Shown one piece after another: positions 4,885 through 11,953 of a stretch of DNA of 25,845 nt. A program made the translations under genes and the position numbers. The notes beneath the pieces are model-generated. The model was given only the letters and a program-made list of their open reading frames with translations. It did not search any database and was not told the origin of the DNA. Location: positions 1-25,845 of the IMG/VR virus record IMGVR_UViG_3300027784_000040. One strand, 5' to 3'. Every line of letters begins with the position of its first letter. Position 1 is the stretch's first letter. The DNA is from a virus.

Positions 4885-5134
4885 GTGTCCGAAGTGTTGG
4901 CAGGAACAATTAACATTGGTACAGGCGAAGAAGTCTCATTATCACTATGATATTAGGGATGGCGAGGTACACGTCGGTTTCGAACCTGAATCGATGGTTG
5001 AAGAACAGCAAGAAATACTTGAGGAGTTTGTTTACTGTAATGGTTGCGGTACCAAATTCAAAGCAACTGATAATGAAGGTGTTTGTGTGAATGTGAATGG
5101 TACTCTCATTGAATACAGGGAGGTGGGAAAATGA
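4880..5134 (+). CDS. Zinc-ribbon protein
   Basis: Product of 84 aa. It opens with a CPKC pair at residues 3-6 and has a second pair CNGCG near residue 54, typical of a treble-clef/zinc-ribbon fold split by a His-rich and acidic insert. The protein at 7391 has the same plan (CPVC start, later CFSCG), so these may be distant paralogs. Function not known. The start lies in the 59-bp repeat, with a 13-nt match (AGATAAAATGAAG) to the reverse complement of the small RNA at 17387. The stop overlaps the next start by ATGA. Confidence 0.7.
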   Translation: MKCPKCWQEQLTLVQAKKSHYHYDIRDGEVHVGFEPESMVEEQQEILEEFVYCNGCGTKFKATDNEGVCVNVNGTLIEYREVGK

Positions 5135-5274
5135 AGGATGAATACAGAAGAATCAGGTTCTGGATTAACAGATCAGAGGAAATATACCATTTACACAAAG
5201 ATCTGGCAATTAAGGAATTGCAGATAGCCAAAGACAGAATAGACAAAGCAATTGAAGAGTTAGAGGAACTATGA
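5131..5274 (+). CDS. Very small helical protein
   Basis: Product of 47 aa, not recognised. Predicted as one long amphipathic, charged helix (DLAIKELQIAKDRIDKAIEE), which could form a coiled coil. Its ATG overlaps the previous stop (ATGA) with GGGAGGTGGG upstream, and its own TGA overlaps the next ATG in the same way. The double translational coupling is the main evidence that it is real. Confidence 0.65.
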   Translation: MKDEYRRIRFWINRSEEIYHLHKDLAIKELQIAKDRIDKAIEELEEL

Positions 5275-5675
5275 TCGTAGGTTACAAGTTGAGTGAGGAT
5301 AGGCAGGTATGTTTGGATTGTTACGAGAAGATATCTGAAGAAGAATTACAATTCACAATGAATAAGAAAATTATTAAATATATCCATCACGATACTCCTT
5401 TACACTGCACAGATTGTCTTGTACTCATACCTGTTTATCTCAGTGATAATGGTTTGGAGTATATACTCGAAAGAATAGACAGTTATATGATTGATAATAT
5501 AGGCAGACCTGACGTGTTAAACAGATGGATAGATCATTATTATGAAGATTTACTGTACTTTGACCAGAGATACACAGTGGGGGTATTACTTTCAACAGTT
5601 GAAAGATTTTTGAAGAAAAGAGAAATTAGTTTAGAACACAGAAAAGATTCCGAAAATAGAGAGGAAGGATATTAA
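5271..5675 (+). CDS. Zinc-binding protein, paralog of the gene at 3605
   Basis: Product of 134 aa. It shares with the protein at 3605 a CLDC pair near residue 14, the DTPLHCTDC core, LIPV, GLEYIL, IGRPDV and W-x-D-H-Y, in the same order. The C-terminus is longer and basic/acidic. A zinc-stabilised adaptor role is plausible but unproven. Overlaps the previous gene by 4 nt; ribosome site AGAGGAACT. Confidence 0.7.
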   Translation: MIVGYKLSEDRQVCLDCYEKISEEELQFTMNKKIIKYIHHDTPLHCTDCLVLIPVYLSDNGLEYILERIDSYMIDNIGRPDVLNRWIDHYYEDLLYFDQRYTVGVLLSTVERFLKKREISLEHRKDSENREEGY

Positions 5676-5872
5676 TGAGTAATTTTGTGAGATTATCTGG
5701 CATGAATGGGAAAGAAATATACCTTAATTTAGGTAAAGTTTATTATTTTACTGAAAGGGATGATTACTTAACTGAGATATATTTGAGTTTGAAAGCGATA
5801 GACTACTCTATTGTGGTGGAAGAAACACCAGAAGAAATTCTTAAAAAGGAGGAGGAGGAAAATGAATTTTGA
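5675..5872 (+). CDS. FlbD-like small protein
   Basis: Product of 65 aa. The pattern FVRLSGMNGKEIYLNLGKVYY, followed by a strand and VVEETPEEILKK, resembles the FlbD family (start about MIKxTRLNGKEFxLN, ending VVKESVEEVI), best known from flagellar operons of Gram-positive bacteria. Phage homologs of this small beta fold occur as orphan genes, so a flagellar role should not be assumed. The ATG shares one base with the previous stop and follows GAGGAAGG. The poly-Glu end encodes a very strong ribosome site (AAGGAGGAGG) for a possible small frame at 5862. Confidence 0.5.
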   Translation: MSNFVRLSGMNGKEIYLNLGKVYYFTERDDYLTEIYLSLKAIDYSIVVEETPEEILKKEEEENEF

Positions 5873-5936
5873 TTTTTTCGAACACACACATATAGAGAGG
5901 ATGATGAATAATGTTAATAACTGTAGAAACCAGTGA
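5862..5936 (+). CDS. Possible 24-residue peptide
   Basis: A short frame whose ATG sits 5 nt after AAGGAGGAGG, one of the strongest ribosome sites in the region, overlapping the end of the FlbD-like gene and the start of the gene at 5911. The peptide has no recognisable feature. It may serve only to bring ribosomes to the ATG at 5911. Confidence 0.25.
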   Translation: MNFDFFEHTHIERMMNNVNNCRNQ

Positions 5937-6126
5937 AAGTATACGGGAAATGATAGGGGAAGGCATACTACATGGGGAAGTGATAGATGTCAGTGTTCAT
6001 CCGATTGATGAGACAATCAAAATCTTGGTTGAAAAGGGAGCTTACACTTACGTATTGGAAATAAAAGTAGATTGGATTTACTATGAAAGAAATCTATTTT
6101 TAGATATGTCTAAAAAGGAAGAGTGA
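5911..6126 (+). CDS. Unknown small protein
   Basis: Product of 71 aa, not recognised. Mostly beta-strand pattern (VIDVSVHPIDETIKILVEK, YTYVLEIKVDWIYYE) with an acidic/basic tail; possibly a small barrel. The ribosome site is GAGAGGATGATGAATA, a relaxed version of the shared start site. The next gene's ribosome site overlaps its stop. Confidence 0.6.
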   Translation: MLITVETSESIREMIGEGILHGEVIDVSVHPIDETIKILVEKGAYTYVLEIKVDWIYYERNLFLDMSKKEE

Positions 6127-6140
6127 GAGGAGAGATAGTG

Positions 6141-6371
6141 ATGTTTCTTAGTTTTCACAGGAATGACTACGATAACATGGAGATTGATTTACACGAACTG
6201 GACAGCGGTAATTTTTCCTTGAATGTAACATTCAAGAAAGGATATTGCGGAGTCTTTAATCAATCACTATTTTTCAAAGACAAGGAAGAGATCATGGAAT
6301 TTATCAACACTATGACTGAAGCGTTGGAAAAAGGACAAGCTTTACTAAGTTATGAGGAGGATGAAGAATGA
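6141..6371 (+). CDS. Unknown small protein
   Basis: Product of 76 aa, not recognised. Strands (FSLNVTFKKGYCGVF) followed by an amphipathic helix (KEEIMEFINTMTEALEKG) and an acidic end. An earlier in-frame GTG at 6123 would place the ribosome site GAGAGGAGAG inside the gene, so ATG 6141 is preferred. The stop overlaps the following start (ATGA). Confidence 0.6.
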   Translation: MFLSFHRNDYDNMEIDLHELDSGNFSLNVTFKKGYCGVFNQSLFFKDKEEIMEFINTMTEALEKGQALLSYEEDEE

Positions 6372-6727
6372 AAGACATTGATGTTGCATTACAATCAAGA
6401 ATGGAAACTGTACACAGGATACTGGATGCTGAGCGGGGTGAAGAATATCCTGATGATCTACCTTACTTTAATGAGTTAGGTCTATCTGTAGAGGAAGTGG
6501 CTGACGATATAGACTATGTGGCATGGGTATTGTCGACAGGCGGACCGCACGAGGAAATTAGATTCTATCTTGGCTATGATGTGGAGCGTCAAATACCTAA
6601 ACCTATCAAATTTACATTTGTGTTAGCTGAGTGGGGAAATTTTGAGCAAAAACAAATTACCGAATCTGAGGACAAGAAAGCACTGCATCAAATATTCTAT
6701 AGATTATACGGAGGTGTCCACGAATGA
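6368..6727 (+). CDS. Unknown protein
   Basis: Product of 119 aa, not recognised. A helical N-terminal half (METVHRILDAERGEEYPDD, VEEVADDIDYVAWVLSTGG) leads into a beta segment (PIKFTFVLAEWGNFEQKQI). Translation is coupled at both ends by 4-nt ATGA overlaps. Ribosome site GAGGAGGATGAAG inside the previous gene. Confidence 0.62.
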   Translation: MKDIDVALQSRMETVHRILDAERGEEYPDDLPYFNELGLSVEEVADDIDYVAWVLSTGGPHEEIRFYLGYDVERQIPKPIKFTFVLAEWGNFEQKQITESEDKKALHQIFYRLYGGVHE

Positions 6728-6864
6728 CGTTTACTGTACCAGATGGTTTTCACCTGCCGACGGATAAATGGGAGTGTCTGGATTGCGGATGCGAATTCTT
6801 CTGTGACTTGGGTGATGATTGTCCAGATTGTAAAGGTACGAATGTAGTAAGGAGTGATAAATAA
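6724..6864 (+). CDS. Rubredoxin-like zinc-ribbon peptide
   Basis: Product of 46 aa with CLDCGC and CPDCKG pairs about 14 residues apart. This is the two-knuckle arrangement of rubredoxin-like or zinc-ribbon minidomains, which bind one Zn or Fe. Start overlaps the previous stop (ATGA) with GGAGGTGTCCACGA upstream, and the TAA shares a base with the next ATG. Function unknown, possibly a protein-interaction or nucleic-acid-binding module. Confidence 0.7.
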   Translation: MTFTVPDGFHLPTDKWECLDCGCEFFCDLGDDCPDCKGTNVVRSDK

Positions 6865-7097
6865 TGGAGGATATTATTAACACCATATTATGGGAAGCTG
6901 AGTACAACGGACCATTGCATATGACAGATATAGAGAAAATACTTATTGAAAATGATACCTGTCCATGGTGTTTTTCTCCGCTACGTCAATTGACTGCCGA
7001 CGAATACAGGGAAACGCTAGACCCCGGTCACAATGTTTATGAAACTGTAGTTATTGGTTTGGAATGTGACATATGTGACTGGAAAGAAGATTTTTGA
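6864..7097 (+). CDS. Zinc-finger protein, unknown
   Basis: Product of 77 aa. Helical N-terminus (residues 1-30), then CPWC near residue 33 and CDIC near residue 70, likely one zinc site. Start overlaps the previous stop by one base; ribosome site AAGGAGTGATAA. One of several CxxC proteins in a row in this operon. Confidence 0.65.
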   Translation: MEDIINTILWEAEYNGPLHMTDIEKILIENDTCPWCFSPLRQLTADEYRETLDPGHNVYETVVIGLECDICDWKEDF

Positions 7098-7112
7098 GAA
7101 AGGGGAGTGTTG

Positions 7113-7385
7113 ATGATGAGAGCAAGTTTGTGTGAAAAGTGCGGGGAAGTATTTGATACTTACACTTCCCCGCCCAAATGCTCCGGTTGTGGGGTGAGAG
7201 GTTGGAAGTATGTTAAAATGGGTCATTGGGATCGAGCACAGATAATAGCCCGGAGATACGGAATGAGTACTGACACAGTCGCTGAAGCGTTGGCGGAGAT
7301 ACATGAGGATCCGGAGGAGGCAATGGGTGAAGTTATCGAATCACCTGATCTTATCTTTAAAATACTGCAAAATGTGGAGGTGTAA
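7113..7385 (+). CDS. Zinc-ribbon plus helical protein
   Basis: Product of 90 aa. The N-terminal ribbon CEKCGE...CSGCG (about residues 7-26) is followed by a helical segment (RAQIIARRYGMSTDTVAEALAE) that looks like a short helix-turn-helix, then an acidic tail. DNA binding is possible. The frame can be opened at GTG 7107, but AAAGGGGAG just before makes ATG 7113 or 7116 likelier. A perfect 10-bp hairpin covers the ribbon coding region (7141-7173). Confidence 0.6.
   Translation: MMRASLCEKCGEVFDTYTSPPKCSGCGVRGWKYVKMGHWDRAQIIARRYGMSTDTVAEALAEIHEDPEEAMGEVIESPDLIFKILQNVEV
7141..7173 (+). other. Perfect 10-bp hairpin inside a coding sequence
   Basis: GCGGGGAAGT (7141-7150) pairs with ACTTCCCCGC (7164-7173); loop of 13 nt. 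It begins at about codon 10 of the gene at 7113, between its two CxxC pairs. No T-run follows. Its placement resembles that of the hairpin at 3659-3690. Confidence 0.7.
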
Positions 7386-7390
7386 TTATT

Positions 7391-7612
7391 ATGGATTGTC
7401 CAGTGTGTGGGGAGGAAATAATACTGGTTAAAGTGGAAAAGAAGATAAATTTTTATCGTATGCCATGCGGATCCTCACCTTATTCACCAGTAGATTTAAC
7501 AGAGCAGTATTTCAAATGCTTCAGTTGTGGTTTGAAATACGATCCAATACCTCATAGTTATATAATTCAATACGATGAAGATTACTATGTATCATCTATG
7601 GAGGAAAAATAA
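7391..7612 (+). CDS. Zinc-ribbon protein
   Basis: Product of 73 aa. CPVCGEE at residues 3-9 and CFSCG near residue 45 form a likely zinc ribbon, with an aromatic-rich tail (YIIQYDEDYYVSS). Same plan as the protein at 4880. The ribosome site GGAGGTGTAATT lies at the end of the previous gene. The last base of the stop is the first base of the next ATG. Confidence 0.65.
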   Translation: MDCPVCGEEIILVKVEKKINFYRMPCGSSPYSPVDLTEQYFKCFSCGLKYDPIPHSYIIQYDEDYYVSSMEEK

Positions 7613-7893
7613 TGGAACTGTTAGCAGAGTTTGTTGAAGGTGAGAAATTAAGTGCATTATTAAAGACAATCAGTGCGGAAATTGTTAACAACATGGATAA
7701 AGAAAACTTCGATAAGTATCTCAACCTTCGGGATGAACTGGAGGAGGTGATAGATGAAGACATTCCCGAAGGTATTGTTATCTCAACACTTGTGGATCTG
7801 TCGATATTGAGAGCGTTGGAATATATTGAAGATCTGACAGTATTTGAACGTAAAAGAGTGCATGAAATACTTGCTGAGGAGTTGCATGAATAG
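7612..7893 (+). CDS. Unknown helical protein
   Basis: Product of 93 aa, not recognised. Predicted all-helical and acidic, no cysteines. Start shares a base with the previous stop; ribosome site ATGGAGGAAAAATA. Last gene of the early block: its stop lies in the spacer of the promoter at 7882-7910. Confidence 0.6.
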   Translation: MELLAEFVEGEKLSALLKTISAEIVNNMDKENFDKYLNLRDELEEVIDEDIPEGIVISTLVDLSILRALEYIEDLTVFERKRVHEILAEELHE

Positions 7894-7910
7894 GTAAACT
7901 ATGGTAGTAT
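7882..7910 (+). promoter_or_regulatory. Promoter for the replication operon
   Basis: TTGCAT (7882-7887) and TAGTAT (7905-7910) are 17 nt apart, with TG one base before the -10, giving an extended -10 sigma-A-type promoter. It lies in the only gap of the left half that lacks the CCGTTAC element, ahead of the ribbon-helix-helix gene at 7955. This marks a change of regulation from the small-gene block to the replication block. Confidence 0.6.
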
Positions 7911-7954
7911 AGAGTTACGTCTCGATTAACACAACTTAAGGAGGTATTAAAAAG

Positions 7955-8203
7955 ATGGTTAAACCAAAAAACACTACAGTAGGCTCACGGCTGTATTTAC
8001 CGCTAGCAGATCATAGGAGGTTGAAGAAGTTTACGAAGAAGATAGGCATAAGTATGGCAGAGTTTAATAGGCAGGTAATTATGTGGGCTATACGCGAAAG
8101 TCCTGAAAAGCTGGTTGAGTTGGGAGTGGACATACCTTACAGACCGAATAGACCTAAACAGCAGAGTATACTGGAGGAGGTAGAGGAGGAAATCAATGCT
8201 TAG
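7955..8203 (+). CDS. Ribbon-helix-helix-like DNA-binding protein
   Basis: Product of 82 aa. A short strand (SRLYLPL) is followed by two helices (HRRLKKFTKKIG, MAEFNRQVIMWAIRES), the arrangement of Arc/MetJ-type ribbon-helix-helix repressors. The N-terminus is basic and the C-terminus acidic. As first gene of the replication operon just after its promoter, it may autoregulate (inference). Ribosome site AAGGAGGTATTAAAAAG. Overlaps the helicase gene by 8 nt. Confidence 0.55.
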   Translation: MVKPKNTTVGSRLYLPLADHRRLKKFTKKIGISMAEFNRQVIMWAIRESPEKLVELGVDIPYRPNRPKQQSILEEVEEEINA

Positions 8204-9515
8204 ACTTGATGATTACCAGTTAGAAGGTATTGATTTTCTTCAGAAGGGTAATAAACTGCTTGGAGATAAAATGGGGTTGGGTAAGTCTGCTCAGTCTATC
8301 GTAGCAGCTGACGGAATACTCAACCAACAACCTTCTTACTGGAAGGTACTGGTAGTGACAAAGAAATCAATGATAGTCGAATGGAAACACGAAATAAAAA
8401 AGTGGTCAAACAGGTCAGTCGGTATACTGACAACGCAATCTGAATATCCAGAAGATGCGGATTTTATAGTCACTAACTACAGAGCACTATTCAAATGGGA
8501 TCTGAATAAGCATCACATTCTTATAGTTGACGAATCACATAAAGTGAAGAATAGAAAGACAAAGACGTTCAAATGTGTGCGAGATTTAGCCCGTAAAGCG
8601 GAGTACGTTTGGCTTCTCACAGCTTCACCGAGTCCTAACGGTCCAGAGGACTTGTGGGCACAGTTCAATATACTTGACCACAAAACTTTTCCGAGTTTCT
8701 GGAATTGGGCTAATATGTTCCTGTACGTATGGCATAATGGATTCGGTATGGAGGTTGGAGAGGTCAGACCTGATGCCAAGGATATATGGGATAAATACAG
8801 GGATACGTATATGCTACAACGCAGTAAAGATATACTTGACCTGCCACCGTTGTCGATGGAGAGCGTCCGCGTAGGTTGGAGAAACAGACAGCTTGAGATG
8901 TACGAGCAGATGAAGTATTCAATGATACTGGATATGGGAGATAAACTGGAATTGACTGACCATGTACTATCTCAGTTGACGAGATTACGTCAGATAGCCA
9001 CAGATCCTGTTACAATTAAAGAGGATCTGGGAGGGTCTGGTAAAACTGAATGGATAAAAGAGTTTGCTGAGGATACGCAGGAGCAGGTATTGATATTCAG
9101 TCAGTTCTCAACCTACATTGACCATATAGTGGATGAAATAGGGGATGGTGCAGATAAATTGATAGGTAGTATGACATCAAGTCAACGTGACGCGGTGATA
9201 AACTCCTTCCGGCAGGGTAACACTCAGTTTCTATGCGGTACTATAGGAGCAATGGGTGAGGGATTGAACCTCCAACAAGCTGAGATAGTTATATTTTCAG
9301 ACTTACCGTGGACACCAGATGAATTCCAGCAGGCATATTCCAGAGCACACAGACGGGGGCAGGAGAATCCCGTGCACGTTATCAAGTTGTTGAGTGAGGA
9401 TTCTGTGGACGAGTATATGGACGAGTTGTTACACAAAAAGGACAGAATTATCAGTGAAGCACTGGCACAGAGAACTATTCTGGAGCGTATCAAGAAGGAG
9501 GGGTTTAGTCAATGA
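8196..9515 (+). CDS. SNF2-like superfamily 2 helicase
   Basis: Product of 439 aa, an ATP-dependent DNA translocase/helicase of the phage SNF2 type. Q-motif-like YQLEG near the start, Walker A GDKMGLGKS (23-31), motif II DESH (112-115), motif III LLTASPSP (about 140), and C-terminal domain with VLIFSQFSTY, GLNLQQA and motif VI SRAHRRGQ (about 381-389). DESH replaces the usual DEAH. At 439 aa it is a minimal helicase core without accessory domains. Likely role: DNA replication or recombination remodelling in the host cytoplasm. Overlaps the nuclease gene by ATGA. Ribosome site GAGGAGGAAATCA. Confidence 0.9.
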   Translation: MLRLDDYQLEGIDFLQKGNKLLGDKMGLGKSAQSIVAADGILNQQPSYWKVLVVTKKSMIVEWKHEIKKWSNRSVGILTTQSEYPEDADFIVTNYRALFKWDLNKHHILIVDESHKVKNRKTKTFKCVRDLARKAEYVWLLTASPSPNGPEDLWAQFNILDHKTFPSFWNWANMFLYVWHNGFGMEVGEVRPDAKDIWDKYRDTYMLQRSKDILDLPPLSMESVRVGWRNRQLEMYEQMKYSMILDMGDKLELTDHVLSQLTRLRQIATDPVTIKEDLGGSGKTEWIKEFAEDTQEQVLIFSQFSTYIDHIVDEIGDGADKLIGSMTSSQRDAVINSFRQGNTQFLCGTIGAMGEGLNLQQAEIVIFSDLPWTPDEFQQAYSRAHRRGQENPVHVIKLLSEDSVDEYMDELLHKKDRIISEALAQRTILERIKKEGFSQ

Positions 9516-10405
9516 TAATTGAACCTACAGAGATACAAACCTATCTTTTATGTCCAAGGATGTGGCATTTTCGGTATATACAAGGTCTATCATCAAAACA
9601 TCCTTCTGATAAATTGTTTCTTGGTAGTGCTGTTCACCACGCACTGGATCATTACTATGAGAAAGTGTGGACAGGTGAAGAACCTGCTGAAAATACTATA
9701 GGTAAGTATAATGAATGGTGTCTTGACAGGATAAAAGAGATACACCATGACATAGGTGATATACCGCCAGAAACCTACGAAGAATTGAAAGATGCACAAA
9801 TTCTGGGTGAAAAATTACTAGTGGAGTATATCAATCACTACAGCAAGGGCGAAGGTATGATAGACCAAGTTATGTATGTTGAGGAGCCGTTTGAATTAAC
9901 AATAACTGACAATGTGTCAATTGGTGGAAGATTCGATATGGTTGTATCGGATGAACATGGATTTTATTGGGTAGTTGACCACAAAACTACAGGACAATTT
10001 ATGAAATATGATTCTCTCAAGCGTGATGTGCAAATGAGAACCTACGCCGTCGCTGGTGATGCTTTATTTGATAACTTCAAAGGTATTATAGTCAATCAAT
10101 TACGTAAATCCAATCCTGACAGAGCGAGAGTACCTGTACTGAAAAGGGAAAGGATACCATTTTCCAATAACGAGCATAAGAATATGATAGGTAATTTACA
10201 AAGTTACGCTGAACGTATAGGTAGTGAGGGTGAGCAGGTACCACCGCCTTCCCCGGATATGCACTGCGGTTGGCGTTGTCAGTTTAACCAGTTGTGCGAG
10301 ATGATGGAAACTAACCTTCAATCTGCTGAGGAAATACTTGAACTTGATATGATTAAACAGCATTGGAAGTTTGATAGACAACCTAACTATCTGAAGGAGG
10401 GTTAA
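9512..10405 (+). CDS. Cas4/RecB-like PD-(D/E)XK nuclease with Fe-S cluster
   Basis: Product of 297 aa. The nuclease core has H42 (GSAVHH), D142 (GGRFDMVV), D156-x-K158 (VVDHKTTG) and Q174 (QMRTYA). Four cysteines, C14 and C252-x3-C256-x5-C262, match the 4Fe-4S cluster layout of the Cas4/AddB family. Such proteins resect or process DNA ends with 5'-3' or 3'-5' polarity. It sits between a helicase and a Sak4-like annealing ATPase, so phage recombination is the likeliest role, not CRISPR adaptation (no array or cas1/cas2 seen). Overlaps the helicase gene by 4 nt. Confidence 0.88.
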   Translation: MIIEPTEIQTYLLCPRMWHFRYIQGLSSKHPSDKLFLGSAVHHALDHYYEKVWTGEEPAENTIGKYNEWCLDRIKEIHHDIGDIPPETYEELKDAQILGEKLLVEYINHYSKGEGMIDQVMYVEEPFELTITDNVSIGGRFDMVVSDEHGFYWVVDHKTTGQFMKYDSLKRDVQMRTYAVAGDALFDNFKGIIVNQLRKSNPDRARVPVLKRERIPFSNNEHKNMIGNLQSYAERIGSEGEQVPPPSPDMHCGWRCQFNQLCEMMETNLQSAEEILELDMIKQHWKFDRQPNYLKEG

Positions 10406-10406
10406 A

Positions 10407-10742
10407 GTGGATAGAAAAGAACTGGAAAGAGCAGTGCTTGAAAACTTTATTTACTATCTTCACGATCATCCCGTAGGTTATAAGGGTATGGCTACTGGTA
10501 GTGAAAATCAGGAGGAAGTTGACGAAAAATATCGTCAATACCTGTCAGATATACCTCTTGAAACCTGTTATGTGGATGCTTATGCAATGATGATGGCAGG
10601 TGCTGAAGTGTTAGCACTTGGATTGGTTGAAGTGATGGTAGAAAACGATATTTCATATGAAGAAATATTTGAACAGTATGAGGAGGTGGGGATAGATGGT
10701 CAGTCTAAAGGCGAAGATAGGAACGTCAACAAGGATACCTGA
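10407..10742 (+). CDS. Unknown helical protein
   Basis: Product of 111 aa, not recognised. Starts at GTG behind AAGGAGGGTTAAA. Helical, acidic, with an Ala/Met-rich segment (YAMMMAGAEVLALGLVEVMV) too polar at its edges for a clear membrane helix. Its last 47 nt overlap the next gene and contain that gene's ribosome site (GAGGAGGTGGGG). Confidence 0.6.
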   Translation: MDRKELERAVLENFIYYLHDHPVGYKGMATGSENQEEVDEKYRQYLSDIPLETCYVDAYAMMMAGAEVLALGLVEVMVENDISYEEIFEQYEEVGIDGQSKGEDRNVNKDT

Positions 10743-11460
10743 TACAGTAAATGCACTGATATTTGGAGATTCGGGAGCAGGTAAAACATATGCACTCAGC
10801 ACAGCTCCCAAACCTTTGTTGATTGCCAATGTTGATAACAGTATAACTTCGCTACCCCCTTCTGATGATATATACATTTACCCTGACCCTGAAACTGAAG
10901 GCAGACCTATACGCACTTGGGAAGAACTGGATGAACTACATTCCTATCTGGAACAAGGAGGGATAAAAGAACTAGGGATAACTACCTATGCTATTGATAC
11001 TATCACTGAAGCAGGTCACTTACTCAGTGAGAATTTATTGAGTAAGGAAGGACCTACTGGAAGAGTACATGAAAGGGTGATGTCACAGGCAGATTATGGT
11101 TTATTTGGTTCTTTGATGCTCGATGAAGTTCGTAGAATAAGAGATTTACCAGTTAATACTATCTTGACAGCACAATGTAGAGATGATACTGTGGAAAAAC
11201 CAGAAGGTGGCAGAGAGATGTGGCGGATGCCGGATTTTGGAGCAGGACAGCAAGCTTCTCAGAAATCCCCTACACAAATGGATATGGTCGGCTACATTGG
11301 TGTCTCTTCTGAGGATATGGAGACTCGCAAACTACTTGTACAACCTGTGAACAATCGGAAGGCAAAGATCAGAACCCGGAGTGGTAAAGAAACACCAACT
11401 GTTATTGAAAATCCCAATTTAGAAGAAATTTTCAATCTCATCTATAAGGAGGATGAATAA
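10696..11460 (+). CDS. Sak4-like RecA-fold ATPase
   Basis: Product of 254 aa. Walker A GDSGAGKT (24-31), Walker B-like TYAIDTI near residue 100, then a C-terminal part rich in basic residues. Length and neighbours fit the phage Sak4 group of single-strand annealing ATPases, which work with a cognate ssDNA-binding protein; that protein is encoded directly downstream. A more general AAA phage NTP-binding protein cannot be excluded. Start supported by GAGGAGGTGGGGATAG; overlaps the previous gene by 47 nt. Confidence 0.78.
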   Translation: MVSLKAKIGTSTRIPDTVNALIFGDSGAGKTYALSTAPKPLLIANVDNSITSLPPSDDIYIYPDPETEGRPIRTWEELDELHSYLEQGGIKELGITTYAIDTITEAGHLLSENLLSKEGPTGRVHERVMSQADYGLFGSLMLDEVRRIRDLPVNTILTAQCRDDTVEKPEGGREMWRMPDFGAGQQASQKSPTQMDMVGYIGVSSEDMETRKLLVQPVNNRKAKIRTRSGKETPTVIENPNLEEIFNLIYKEDE

Positions 11461-11461
11461 A

Positions 11462-11872
11462 ATGCCTAAGATTATTGTTGACCGTAGTCAGGAAGTCGAT
11501 CTCACACCACCAGCACCCGGAGTTTACAACGTGAAAGTGGACACATCCGAATCTGAAGTGAAGCAAGGTGCAAAAGCTTGGTACTTCACTGCCAAACTGA
11601 TTATAGAAGGCGGTGAGGAAGATGGTAAGCCAGTAAATGGTAACTTCATGACCACGGGTAGAGGCACCTTCCGTACCACAGAATTGTTGGAAGCTGTAGG
11701 TATGGATCCCGGAGATTCTAATGAAATTCAAATTGATACGGACGAGCTTCATGGTAGACGTTGCCGTGCGGAGCTAGGACCTCAAGAGGACAATCCTCAA
11801 TTCCCTGAAATCAAGAATATCATGCCGTTAGAGGATGTTAAAGACGACGAGGGAGAAGGCGTTGACTTCTAA
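11462..11872 (+). CDS. Phage ssDNA-binding protein, DUF669-like
   Basis: Product of 136 aa. A beta-rich core (VYNVKVDTSESEVKQGAKAW, FTAKLIIEGG, TTGRGTFRTTELLEAVG) is typical of DUF669 phage proteins that bind single-stranded DNA. The acidic C-terminus ending in GEGVDF resembles the protein-recruiting tip of bacterial SSB. In-frame ATG 11453 abuts the AAGGAGG site, so ATG 11462, 9 nt after it, is preferred. Pairs functionally with the Sak4-like ATPase upstream (inference from context). Confidence 0.78.
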   Translation: MPKIIVDRSQEVDLTPPAPGVYNVKVDTSESEVKQGAKAWYFTAKLIIEGGEEDGKPVNGNFMTTGRGTFRTTELLEAVGMDPGDSNEIQIDTDELHGRRCRAELGPQEDNPQFPEIKNIMPLEDVKDDEGEGVDF

Positions 11873-11878
11873 ATAGCA

Positions 11879-11896
11879 CATAAGGTACGCCTTATG
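11879..11896 (+). other. 7-bp hairpin after the SSB gene
   Basis: CATAAGG (11879-11885) pairs with CCTTATG (11890-11896), loop TACG. First of two hairpins packed into the 81-nt gap between SSB and primase genes. Confidence 0.55.
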
Positions 11897-11897
11897 C

Positions 11898-11927
11898 GAG
11901 CAGGGGTAGCCGTTACTACCCCTGCTC
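11898..11927 (+). other. 12-bp hairpin before the primase gene
   Basis: GAGCAGGGGTAG (11898-11909) pairs perfectly with CTACCCCTGCTC (11916-11927), loop CCGTTA. It is as strong as an intrinsic terminator stem, but the following bases (CTGCTTCTTGAG) are not a clean T-run, so termination would be partial at best. A role in attenuation, mRNA protection or replication is open. Confidence 0.65.
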
Positions 11928-11953
11928 CTGCTTCTTGAGAGGAGGAACCTCCG

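Noticed and set aside
9512-10405. CRISPR adaptation gene (Cas4)
   Set aside because: The nuclease is Cas4-like but no cas1, cas2 or repeat array is present and all neighbours are phage recombination genes.
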